NCBI GenBank assembly: GCA_019454045.1
Contig: SKCR01051200.1
Location: forward strand, 124,001 to 188,000
DNA from: Zanthoxylum bungeanum
Taxonomy: Eukaryota; Streptophyta; Magnoliopsida; Sapindales; Rutaceae
Reading direction: 5' to 3'
Length of the DNA: 64,000 nt
This document shows positions 12,606-33,220 of this stretch, in pieces; within the stretch, counting starts at the first letter, position 1, and every line of letters begins with the position of its first letter. The notes below the pieces were generated by a model, which saw nothing but the letters and a program-made list of their open reading frames with translations, was not told the origin of the DNA and ran no database searches. The position numbers and the translations under genes are program-made.

Positions 12606-13216
12606 GGTAAACAGATCCTCTTGCATCACATTACGACATGTCCATCTTAGCACATATTTACCCTTTTTTATGTTATGCATTTGTATTACCTCTTTAGTTG
12701 TCTATTTCTGTTATGCGCTTAAATATCTTTTCTTAATATGCATGCTAGTAAGAATGCTATTTGTTTGCGCTTCTGTGTCCACCAATGCGTTCATTAACTT
12801 GTATGCTTGCCGTATGATAATCCTTATGTATGCAAATTGAGACATAGATTACATGCAAATAGGCTGTATGCAAATTCGAATATGTGTTACATATAAATTT
12901 AGATGAACTTGTTGATGTATGTATGTGAATTTAGAAGCATGATATTCTTAGAAATAAGTGTTACTTAAGCCTGATTAAATTATTATATAAATCCTTTCAT
13001 TACAAGTGGCATAAGTAAGGGACCATTCTGAACCCAACGGTTTAAGGTCTTCCTTTGCGAGGGGTGAGTGCGGCCTTAAATCTCATTTTCCCGGTTCACA
13101 CCGGGTGGCGACTCCATTATTCTCCGGTTTAGTCCCCCACGGGCTACTCCGTACTCCCAACCGGGCCGCGAGCCCGGGACAGCATGCGTCGTCCAGTTCC
13201 TGTGTCCCACAACAGG

Positions 13217-13425
13217 CTAAGGAACCACGGTCTCATCAAGGATCCAAGCATGTACTTCGACGATTTCATCTGATTCGTGAGATCATACATCGTGGCGATG
13301 TGAAGATCGAGAAGATCGCATTAGATGATAACATTACAGATCCGCTGACGAAGGCTATTTCTCAGCAAAAGTTTGAGCGACATGTACATAATGCAGGTGT
13401 TAGATACTTGAGTGATTGGCTATAG
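13217..13425 (+). pseudogene. C-terminal RNase H segment of the copia pol
   Basis: This is the end of the polyprotein, detached by the 10261-13211 insertion. It reads AKEPRSHQGSKHVLRRFHLI, then DNITDPLTKAIS and ends RYLSDWL with a TAG stop at 13423. These are standard terminal copia RNase H blocks. The 3' polypurine tract and LTR follow within 15 bases. Confidence 0.88.
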
Positions 13426-13439
13426 GCCAAATGGGAGAT

Positions 13440-15376
13440 TGTTGGACAATTATGACCCATAGCATACTATTTGTAAAGAACATTGTGTTTTTGTACAAAT
13501 TATCTATGTGACAAAAGGAAATTGATATTTTATCATTATTGTAATTAGATTACTTGGATATATATTAATGATAAAAGTCCACATGGTTAAATCGGATTAA
13601 TAAGATATGAGACAATATTAATCCACGAACGGTTTAATCATTAAATATCCCTAGTCGAAGTATTATCGAGACTGGACATTAATAATGCGTAATAGACTAG
13701 TATTACACTTGTGCGCGTTATGGAGGCTTAACAGCATAGTTCTCATATATTTAGGTATTGGATACTTATGCAAGTGTAATAAGAGGTTCTGTTAGCCGTT
13801 GGACCGGGTACAGTTCGCTCTGGATAGACCCACTCGGAATCTCATTGGTAGTATGACTATGTGTCTATGGGAATCCGAATCAGGGTAGGTGTATGTGATC
13901 TTTAACCTGAGACTTACGTCGTTATTACTTGCGACAATCAGTTTACTTTAGTATTGGTCGTCTGGAGCTTTAACATGTTTTGTGTACGCCTGTATTGAGT
14001 TTACTGAGAATTGTAGTGTATTGGATGTGATGTCAAGATGAGAGTATCACTTCAGTCATATGGAGATGATGGTCACACATGATACATAACTAGTACTCTT
14101 AAAGCTGCAGCTATCGGGATAGTATGACTAGGTCATGACTAGGTCATGACTTCCCGATTACATAGATTAGTTACTTGGGATCCGATATATGCTTCGTACG
14201 GGCAAACACAGAGCCAGCTCTAAGCCTAGCATGTGACATTCGATACTAGATCGTATTACATATTACATAATATTAGTATTACTACGCCTGATATATATGA
14301 TATTCCTCGGCGAATATTTCTGAAACATTGGGTAGACACGGTGCTTTGCTTGAAGCCAACCATGTCTTGTAAATCGGTGAGAACATGCACGTGTTCGGAT
14401 ACTCCGATAACCGTATTTACTGCCAACATATCCAGGAATCTCTTGGGTTGCTTCCCAAAGATTCACCAATGACATTTGACTCAGATAGAATTAATCTGAG
14501 ATTAATTATGAGAGAGAAAATTAATCTGGGATTAATTGCGGCAAGAATTAATTTGGGATTAACTTCGTATAGAAGAGAGAACGCGATTAATTTAGAATTA
14601 ATCGATAAAATAAATTTAATAGTTAAATTGGATTTTTCTATTTAATTTATTTATTTGTGGCTAAAATAATATATCGGATATATTAATTGAAATCAGATTT
14701 TAATACGAAATTAAAATTGGATTTTAATTCGGGCGAATGAATTAATTTAGAATTAATTCGAAAGCGACTATCGTAATAATTTTGCGAGGCATAATTATTT
14801 AATTAAATTGGATTTAATTATGGCGCGACAACAAATTCGTTTAATCAGAATTAAACGAACCCGATAAAATTGCACGTGACTTTGCGTGTGTCTTTTTGTG
14901 TTTTGGGAACACAAAATATCTTTGACTTTGGTAGGACCAAGTCAAGTTGTGTGTTGAAGAAGCCAACTCAAATTTTGAATTTAAAATATGGTGGGACCAC
15001 ATGACTTACATCAAAGGTCAAAACTTGATGGAAATAGTTGGCTTAATTTATTAAATGTATTTTTAACACAACAACCACCAAGTCTTGATTTTTAACACAC
15101 ACGCTATCTTTCTCTCTTTGCTTGGCCGAATACTTCTCTCTTTGGGAATGAAATTTTGCTTCAAAAATTTCAACATAGCTAGCACTTGGAGGAGTCAAAT
15201 TAGGTGATAGGGAAACTCACCCAATGAATAAACAACAAACAACTAGCTTGGAGCTTCATCCAAGAGGAAATTTCGAAATTCCTCCCTTTAACAATGTAAG
15301 TGATTCCGCCAATTTTCTTGTTATTTCACACATAGAATCATGTTTAGGATCTTGTGGCATGTCTTAGAGACTAACA
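13440..15376 (+). repeat. 3' LTR of the copia element
   Basis: 1937 bp, TGTTGG...CTAACA, uninterrupted, followed by TSD GGACG. It shows what the split 5' LTR looked like before the solo LTR at 855 arrived. Confidence 0.93.
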
Positions 15377-15381
15377 GGACG

Positions 15382-17113
15382 ACATTATGGTTAGGTAGTG
15401 GTTTTATGTTGGGTTGTCACTTTTCGGGGTCAGGTATTTTATGACTCGATGAGGTCTTGGATCTCGTGTTTGAGGTGATTGCAATTGTTGGTATCATGTC
15501 ATTTTCTTGGTGGAAATGGTAGTATTGGTCTAGATTGAGGTGGCGAGGTACGAGGTTTGGTAATAGTTTGAGGTCTATTGGTTTCAACATATCTTATATC
15601 TTCAACTTTTCGAATACTCTTAACAGAGGCCTACCGAGGTTGGAGAATCGACGGTTGCGGATAGCAACGACTTCAACGAGAGTGGGCTTGGCTCCTGAAG
15701 GCCAACTTGGAGCTCTTTTGTTCTGGCTGTATAACTTCCTATTTTCAGTTTTTTCCTCCTCTATATCCATGATTGTCTCCTTCAACTATTTGAAATCTGC
15801 GATCATAGAAGTCGTTCTTCTCAACTTATTAGAGACTGAGGATTTAATCCCTTTGATTATCATCTTAATCTGATCATTCTCGGAGGGTCGTGCCTGTATC
15901 TTTAGAAGCTTGATTCTCTAGCGGTCCATATACTCCTTGAAATTATCGTCTGGCTTTTGTTTGGTGTTCTCCAAGTCACAAAGTGACACATCTATCTCCA
16001 TTAGGGATGGCAAATTCCGGATCCGGGTCCGGATCCGCAAGTCGCTTCATGGACCCGGGTCCGGATATGGACCCGGTTAAATGTTTCCGGGTCCGGACCC
16101 GGGTAGACCTGGAATGGACCCGGGTATACCCGGATCCGGACCCGGGATCCGCACTGGCAGTTTTTTTTTTTTACCCTAAATGACTAAAACACAAACGCAA
16201 GAGACGATAAAGCCACGCACATAAAACACTCACACAGCGTTCACAACTCACAGCCTCTTCTCACGAACACATAACAAATAAAGCCACCAATAACCCTATC
16301 ACGTTGCTGCCTCCCTAAAAGCCACACAGCACACACTCAAAAGCCACACAGCTTTTATGAGTAAATCCAGTTTTTTTTTTTTTTTCCGGGTCCCGGGTAA
16401 CCGGGTCCGGATTCATCCGGACCCGCATCCGGACCCGGAAAGATGCTGGTCCATGCGAATAGACCCGGATCCGCAATTTTTTTAAGCGGATCTGGGTCTA
16501 ACCGGACCCGGATCTTCCGGGTCTAACCGGACCCGGATCTTCCGGGTCCATGCGGACCCGGGCCAGGTCCGGGTCTGCCTGCCATCCCTAATCTCCATGT
16601 CTCTGGCGTATTGGTTTAGGAAAGCTTACGCGAAGGCTCTCCAATAATCTTTTATCTTCTAATCAAGTTATGGTACCATACCACCGGTACTCCTTCTGAT
16701 GACATCACAAACATTTTCTGTAATTGACACTGAGATAGTCTAGTCAAACTCATCAGAGAAACATACCGCCTTAAGTGAACTTTCAAGTCTCTGTTCCCGT
16801 TAAACTTCGTCATTTTGGGCATTCTGAACTGGGTGGGTAACTGCTATTTGAAATCCATAGTGTTGTAGTCTAGTAAGTCCTCATGTTTACCATTCATTTT
16901 ATGGGTCACCGCTTCCATTTGCTCATTTAACCTTTGCAATTCAGCCTCGGCTTGGGACTTGGCCAATTTTCCCGCAGCATATTTTGTCATGCATTCTTCA
17001 TCATCGGGGATAGGGCCTCCATCAATCCTACTCTCGGGCTCTTCACGCCTCTTCTCGCTAGTTTCAGCGCCCGTTGTCTGGATCGCGTTTTGATTGGCCA
17101 TGGCATTGATCAA
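15382..17113 (-). pseudogene. Ty3/gypsy (Ogre/TAT-like) gag, decayed
   Basis: Read on the minus strand from about 17113 downward, the frame starts MINAMANQNAIQ and has a coiled-coil-like charged region (AELQRLNEQMEAV). Typical gypsy gag blocks follow: RMPKMTKFNGNRDLKVHLRR (about 16790-16830), VVWYHNL, then, after the MITE at 16002-16590, KPDDNFKEYMDR, IKGIKSSVSNKL and VPRHLNLDQYYHFHQE (about 15500). Stops and small indels break it in at least four places. It continues at 527-1 beyond the copia insertion. Family placement rests on these blocks. Confidence 0.7.
16002..16590. mobile_element. hAT-type MITE, TAGGGATGGCA family
   Basis: The termini are TAGGGATGGCA at the left and TGCCATCCCTA at the right, flanked by a perfect 8-bp TSD ATCTCCAT (15994-16001 and 16591-16598). 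The 8-bp TSD and TAGGG ends indicate the hAT superfamily. Both subterminal parts are packed with CCGGACCCGGGTCCGG-like palindromic motifs; the middle (about 16160-16375) is AC-rich with a T run. It has no transposase. It sits inside the decayed gypsy gag. Confidence 0.92.
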
Positions 17114-18123
17114 TGTCTACAGTTTTTTTGCCATCTTGTTCACAGTGGCTTCCAGTTGGTCTACTCAAGAACTGTCACTACTGGCCATTTCTGTGCTTGT
17201 TAGCTGTTTCTTGACTAGTCTTATTTTCTCCCTAACCCAAAGCTCCACTATGATGGTTGTAATCACAAAGGGTTAGCATGATGCATGAGATGCATGTAAC
17301 ATGTATGCATGAGATAAATGTGATCCAGAGTTTGTTCACGCATCATACATCATTCCAACCTTATCTCTCTCGCACACGCAGTAAGTCGACATCTCTCCTA
17401 GGTTTGGCTTTGCTTGTGCACCAAAGGGGGTACGCGAGCTCGTTCTCTCCTATGCTAGAAAGGTAAACCTTAACTACTTTGACTTATCTCCATCGTTAAG
17501 AGACAAAGGCCGTCCATTTATAAAGTGACTAAGCCTAATATGAGGATCAAACCATTGTCTAAAAAATGACGTATCAGAACTTCAATAATCATGGTTATTT
17601 GGGGATGTGCCATGAAATATTTAGGAAAGTTCACGTGGGCCAAAGCGAGGCGTACCTTTCGCTTTAGCGCATTTGAACCTTAACTAAATACTCTAGGTCC
17701 AAAAAGGTTATCACACAAGTTGGCCCATAGACATTTCGAAGTAATTGGCCAAATTATCTCGGGATGCAAATTTGTCTCAATTGAAAAGACCCAATAAGTT
17801 TATGTCCCATGGTAACAGGGTCAATCCACTTCAAACGATTAGGGCCTAAACACATGCAATATGGAGGTTTATTCTTACGGGAGAATAACTATTGGCTCAC
17901 ATGTGGGCTCATTAGGGTTAGACACACAAAATGAGATACGAGGTATCGTCCTTGCCTTTTTCTCTTTCAGAACACCGTCACCACCACTAACTTGAGCGTC
18001 GAAGTGTCTACGGCAACCACCACACCAGTGGTCAGTCACTCTACGCTCCCTCTATGTCTTTGTTTCGCAGGAATGTTGGTGTCCCATTTCGAACAACGAT
18101 CGATTGTGGACTAAACGCAAGTA
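17114..18123. other. No gene seen; probably leader of the gypsy remnant
   Basis: This lies upstream of the minus-strand gypsy gag. It contains no open frame I can relate to a family. ATGCATGAGATG-type short repeats occur near 17278-17320. It may be the 5' leader or LTR of the gypsy element, but I found no clear LTR end. Confidence 0.35.
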
Positions 18124-18978
18124 GACTAATGATTACCCCTAATGAAATTTATTTCTTTTAAAAAATCTACTTTTATACAACCAAAATACAATACTAACAT
18201 TATAGCAACAGTGGTAGACAAAGAATTAGAAATAAAATATTTTCATTCAATCTTAGAAGAAGAAACTGTAGAAAGAAAAGATTTGGATTTATTAGAAGAA
18301 TTAACAAACATAGATTTGGAAAATATAGTAAAATTAGAAACATATAATATGAATTGTAACGAATGTGAAAAATAGCGACTAGAGATTACAAAACAAGATT
18401 GAAGAATAGGAAAAATTAGATATAATAGGTAATAATCCAATAAGACCTAATAATAAAGACCTTTATAAAATAGAAATAATTAATTCAGATATAACTATAA
18501 AAACACAAGACCTAATTTATAGTTTAGAAGATAAAAAAGAATTTCAAATACATATACAAGAATTATTAAAATTAAAAGTCATTAAAAAGAGAACCAGTAG
18601 ATATAGAAGTCCAGCATTCATAGTAAATAATCATAGTGAATAAAAGAGAGGTAAAAGTAGAATGATTATTGATTATAAAACATTAAATGATAATACTATA
18701 GATAATGGTTATAAAATTTCAAATAAAGATAAGTTAATAATTGTATATAGAATTCCAATTATTTTTCCAAATTTGATTGTAAAAGTGGATTTTGACCAAT
18801 TAAATTGCACGGAGTCAATTTTTTGGACATCTTTCAGTTATTCATAATGGTATTTTAAATGGCTAGTCATGTCTTTTGGTTTGAAAAATGTCCTACAAAA
18901 TTTTCTAGCTGGATAAAATATTAAAATCATTTTCAAAATTTTGTATAATGTACATAGATGATATCTTAGTTTATAGTT
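18124..18978 (+). pseudogene. Endogenous pararetrovirus (Caulimoviridae) polymerase fragment
   Basis: This very AT-rich plus-strand segment shows, in shifting frames, the pattern of a caulimovirid reverse transcriptase. An N-terminal piece is open from 18142 to 18372, an RT-start block (for example RSPAFIVNNH near 18610, SRMIIDYKTLND near 18658) follows, then MSFGLKN near 18870, and the catalytic motif YIDDILVYS near 18952-18978 ends the homology abruptly. Several stops and frameshifts interrupt it. Protease upstream and RNase H downstream are not recognisable. Gypsy RT is the alternative; the KRGKSRMIIDY-type spacing favours a caulimovirid. It is a decayed genomic copy and cannot encode a product. 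Confidence 0.65.
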
Positions 18979-19540
18979 GACTCTCAACTGTCCCAATTAG
19001 CTTATGAGGATGACCAGGTGCTCAGAATTTGTTCAAAATCCAACCACACCTAGGTTCTAATAAGCCACATAACATGTTAATAACCAGGAAAGTTTTTAGC
19101 AAATTGCTGAATAGTTTCCAGCGAGGATTCTCACAAAAAGGATAGCAGTTGGAGAAACCAAGAAAGACAGACGGCAATTATATCAATAATTTTAAAATTT
19201 ATACACACTTACTGACGACACAAGCTTGAATTTCTAGACTAAAAACACAAATTGTCATATTTCTAATTTCCATCTTCTTCTGTTCGTTGATTTTTTGATC
19301 TTACAGCAAAATTGTATGCCGTCAGACACAAATTGCACCATCAAGCGCTAATCTATGCTATTTAGACCATATCAAAATTATAAAAACAAAAGTTTTTAGG
19401 CTGAACATTAAACATCATTTCAAGGGTTTGATACCCATCTTCAAATTAACACAATTTTAAACAGCACAGAAAAAAATATGACATTCAAAGTCCACCTCCT
19501 CCATAAAGACGAATAAGATCGGTCAAGCTTACATTACCTT
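18979..19540. other. 3' flank and likely 3' UTR of the 14-3-3 gene
   Basis: There is no coding signal. The minus-strand 14-3-3 stop codon is at 19541-19543, so the adjoining few hundred bases should hold the 3' UTR. No poly(A) signal is clear enough to place the end. Confidence 0.45.
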
Positions 19541-30291
<10,751 letters not shown>

Positions 30292-30836
30292 TTTTTTTTC
30301 CTGTGGGAAGACTGAGAGTGAGAGACGGCTTGTGTTTTGATTTGAGAAATTCAGTTATCGGTTTTTTTTTTTTGGCCTTGTAGAGGGGCTTTTAAATGGT
30401 ATTGTAGGGTAATTCTGTAATTTAAATAACGGAGTCCGGTGCAAATGTGCAAATTGTTTTCAGTATAACTGGATTTTTTTTTATACTATTTTTTGTGTTA
30501 TTTTATTTAATTTTATGTTAATGATAGAATCTTAAAATAATCTTTGTTATTATTTTAAGAAGTTAGAACAATGATGCATGGTCAACTCAAACACCCTTTT
30601 AACCCACAAATTCATGGAATTTAATGACATCTAAAAGTTTCTAAGATATTTTAGAACAATCATGTCAAAATAATTTTATTGGCACCAATTCAAAATATTT
30701 CAATTTAAATTCTTTCATTTAAAATTTTAATATAAATTTTAAACCATGATAAATATTCAAAAGCGAAAATAATATTTAATGATTGAATTTTCACCGTTAG
30801 CTATACTACCTAATTTATTGCTTTTGTAGTGTCCAG
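30292..30836 (-). promoter_or_regulatory. 14-3-3 5' UTR and promoter region
   Basis: The transcript start should lie within about 100 bp upstream of the ATG. A TTTAAAAG TATA-like box is at 30391-30398 on the minus strand, and a CT/GA-rich leader (GAGAGTGAGAGACGG complement, 30311-30330) precedes the ATG. Only about 545 bp separate the start codon from the nested MITEs at 30837. No TF site is assigned with confidence. Confidence 0.45.
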
Positions 30837-31255
30837 TAGGGATGGCAACAAGATCCGGACCCGGACGATCAGGGTTCGGGAAGACCCGGGTGATTCCGGG
30901 TCCGGACCCGGGATCACTCGGTCCGGACCCGGGTCCGGAAAAATTAAAAAAATAAATAAATAAATAAATTAGATTTTAATAAAAAAATATAAAATATTAT
31001 GCATATATATATATATAATAGAATTTAATAATAAAAAATTAAAAGAATTGAAATAAAACTAATAAAATTGACAAAATACAAATATAAATATATATATATA
31101 TATAAATACAATTAAAATTTAAAAAAAAATCCGAGTAATCGAGTCCGGACTGGGTCTACCCGGGTCCAGACCAGGTAGACCCGGGTCCGGACCCGAGAAT
31201 ATTTACTCGGGTCTGGAACCGGACCCGGGTCCGGATCCGGATTTTGCCATCCCTA
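30837..31255. mobile_element. hAT-type MITE, TAGGGATGGCA family (second copy)
   Basis: Ends TAGGGATGGCAAC and TTTTGCCATCCCTA, with CCGGACCCGGGTCCGG subterminal arrays and an AT-rich centre containing two TATATA runs. Its TSD is GTGTCCAG (30829-30836) and GTGTCGAG (31812-31819); the right copy is displaced by the MITE at 31257, which landed in this element's right terminus. It lies upstream of the 14-3-3 gene. Confidence 0.88.
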
Positions 31256-31256
31256 G

Positions 31257-31804
31257 TAGGGGTGTTCGCGGTGCGGTTCGGGGCGGTTTTTTCGTTTTTA
31301 CTTCAAACCGCACGGGTTGGCGGTTTGGGAAATTAGAAAATGAAACCGCAAATTTGATAAGGAAAACCGCGGCGGTTCGGGTTGGCGGTTTAGCGGTTTG
31401 GGCGGTTCGGGTCAGCGGTTTGGATTATAAATTTTTTAAGAAAATTTTGTGTGTTTTCACATTATAATTGAAGAAAAAATTACATAATTTTCATTTATTC
31501 ATTACATATTGTTATATGATCATTAAATATCTTAATTTTCATAGTTAAAGAAGAAGAAAAATATAAAATAGTATTTAATTGTACGCGGGTCGGCGGTTTA
31601 GGCGGTTCGGATCGCGGTTCGAGTCATAATATACGGTTTGGGCAGTTCGCGGTTTGACATGGGTCAAAACCGCACACCGACCCGAAATTTGCAGTTCGAT
31701 TCGGTGCGGTTCAAAATCATTTTTAATATTTTTTCAAACCGCGCGGTTCGGGTTCGGTGCGGTACGGTTCGATGCGGTTTGATCCGAAATTGTGTTCACC
31801 CCTA
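31257..31804. mobile_element. hAT-type MITE, TAGGGGTGTTC family, nested in another MITE's end
   Basis: Ends TAGGGGTGTTCGCGG and TGTGTTCACCCCTA with a perfect TSD ATCCCTAG (31249-31256, 31805-31812). That TSD is itself the terminal sequence of the MITE at 30837-31255. Subterminal arrays are GCGGTTCGGGTTGGCGGTTT-like, a motif set different from the host MITE. The centre is AT-rich. Confidence 0.92.
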
Positions 31805-31818
31805 ATCCCTAGTGTCGA

Positions 31819-31965
31819 GAGAGTTGATGAAGCTTTGGAGTGTTACTTACGGAGATAAAAGAGAGTGCAAAGTTGATATTGCAACTTTTAACGTTATACT
31901 CAGGAGGATTATGCAAAGAAGGTAGGATTGATGAGGCTCTTGTTATAGCGGAAATGGCCCTAAGG
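31819..31965 (+). pseudogene. PPR protein gene fragment
   Basis: Translated in shifting frames it reads RVDEALECY, ECKVDIATFNVIL and LCKEGRIDEALVIAEM, which are consecutive pieces of pentatricopeptide repeats (about 35-residue helical repeats of organellar RNA-binding proteins). It contains at least one stop (TAA at about 31847) and two frame changes. Only about 1.5 repeats survive. It is the host sequence into which the MITE pair inserted. Confidence 0.6.
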
Positions 31966-32379
31966 GTTAATAAATGGATCGGATTTGGAAAAATCTATAT
32001 TGAAATTTAAATATTATTTATTAATATTTTCAAGATATTAAAATATTTAATTTTTTAAATTTTGAATTAATATTTTTATTATATTTTTTCATATCCAAAC
32101 ATAAATAAAAAAAAAAAAACTTAAAATGTTGTGGGGATATCGAGAAAAAGATATCATGCACGATAACGTATACATTATCATGATAACCCCTTTTTATTTT
32201 TGGTTGTCTTTGTGTGGAGGAGCTGAAAGAGATTTTTGATGGAATATTTCGAGATTCTGTGAGTAATCAGTTGGGATGACAAAATGTTCAATTTCCATGG
32301 AAATAAGAACATCAAAAACTTCAACAACACAACGACGCAGATAGACTGATTCACCTAGAAATTGTGAGAAAATCGAAAT
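31966..32379. other. No gene seen
   Basis: AT-rich DNA with A runs, no recognisable coding or repeat boundary. The left end of the SIRE-like LTR should lie here but homology to the 3' LTR is not visible before about 32380. Confidence 0.4.
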
Positions 32380-32788
32380 TTTCAGAGTTCTGATGTTGCG
32401 AGTTCTCAGGGTTGATAAACTCGGAGACTTAAGAGGTTATGAAGAAGACTGCATGGTGCGGGCTTATGGAGTTCTTCTAGTTATTACAGTCTAGAGGTAT
32501 TCGAGTTGGTGAAGTTGTCACCATAGGTCTTATATCATCGCTGTAAGTTTTCTCTATTATAGTGGATTGTCGCGATAACCTATACTCAGAGTGATTTTTT
32601 ACTCGCACGAGTTTTTCACTCTATTAACAAAATTCTTGTGTGATTCTCTTTATTACCTTAATATTTGCTTTATTTTATATCTGATTAGAATTAAGGGTGT
32701 TTGTTGATTCAAACCATAATTGTTCTACCTTTGACTTATCTTGGATAGAGTAGTTTTCCGCATAGGGTCAGACAAAATCAAATTTTCA
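32380..32788 (+). repeat. Truncated 5' LTR of the SIRE-like element
   Basis: Corresponds to the last ~410 bp of the 3' LTR at 59302-60398 and ends AATTTTCA, two bases before the primer site. The first two thirds of the LTR are missing. Confidence 0.75.
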
Positions 32789-32790
32789 AT

Positions 32791-32802
32791 TGGTATCACA
32801 GC
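32791..32802 (+). other. Primer-binding site of the SIRE-like element
   Basis: TGGTATCACAGC, one mismatch from TGGTATCAGAGC, two bases after the 5' LTR end. Confidence 0.75.
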
Positions 32803-33220
32803 GTGAACTCGATCCTTGACCCTTAACTCTAATTTTCCAAGTCACTCAAAGGTGATCAAGTGATTCTAGAATAGTAGTCATAGCTTCAAGCTTTCATCTA
32901 GGGTTTCAAACTGTAATTTTATGTTTCATGTCCAACATGAACATATTTGACCCAATATGAAGCATATTGTGTTTATGCTTCCAAACCATCCATGCACAAA
33001 TTTATTACCCTCATTTCAACTTCAAGTTATATTGTTATGTATCAAATATAAAAACATAACATATTAGAGAATATCAAACTTACCTAGTAAGCTTGAACCA
33101 AAGATCTAATTTTCTTCTTTTTTTGAAAAAATGTAGAGAAGTTCCAAAGCTTCTCAAAACATTGTCTTAGGTTAATTTTTCTTATGTTTTGCCTTAATGA
33201 TTGTTTGCTTAAAAGCTTCC

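Larger units (their letters stand above)
10261..13211 (+). mobile_element. Gypsy-type solo LTR (Ogre/TAT-like) inserted in copia RNase H
   Basis: The insert begins TGTGTGGCAT, ends GTGTCCCACA and is flanked by ACTGG (10256-10260) and ACAGG (13212-13216), a 4/5 TSD. Removing it joins GCACTGG to CTAAGGAACC, which restores the RNase H reading ALAKEPRSHQ, so the boundaries are secure. It has one TATA box (10885), no coding region, and two tandem repeat blocks. The GGTGGCGACTCC block near 13105 resembles primer-site-proximal sequence in Ogre/TAT elements. A diverged relative of its 11535-11700 part is present at about 57290-57930. Confidence 0.82.
528..15376 (+). mobile_element. Full-length Ty1/copia LTR retrotransposon, defective
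   Basis: Two LTRs start TGTTGGACAATTATG (528 and 13440) and end GAGACTAACA (4628 and 15376). A perfect 5-bp TSD GGACG flanks the element at 523-527 and 15377-15381. The internal region runs gag, protease, integrase, reverse transcriptase, RNase H, which is the copia order. A purine-rich stretch (AAATGGGAGAT, about 13429-13439) directly precedes the 3' LTR. After the 5' LTR the initiator-Met primer site is degraded (ATGTTATCATGAG in place of TGGTATCAGAGC). Stops, a frameshift, a solo LTR in the 5' LTR and a 2.95-kb insertion in RNase H make it inactive. Confidence 0.93.

Noticed and set aside
15535..15873. 112-codon plus-strand frame
   Set aside because: Its minus-strand complement carries the gypsy gag blocks, so this is a shadow.
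16934..17276. Plus-strand frames with hydrophobic stretches
   Set aside because: They are antisense to the minus-strand gypsy gag, which has family motifs.
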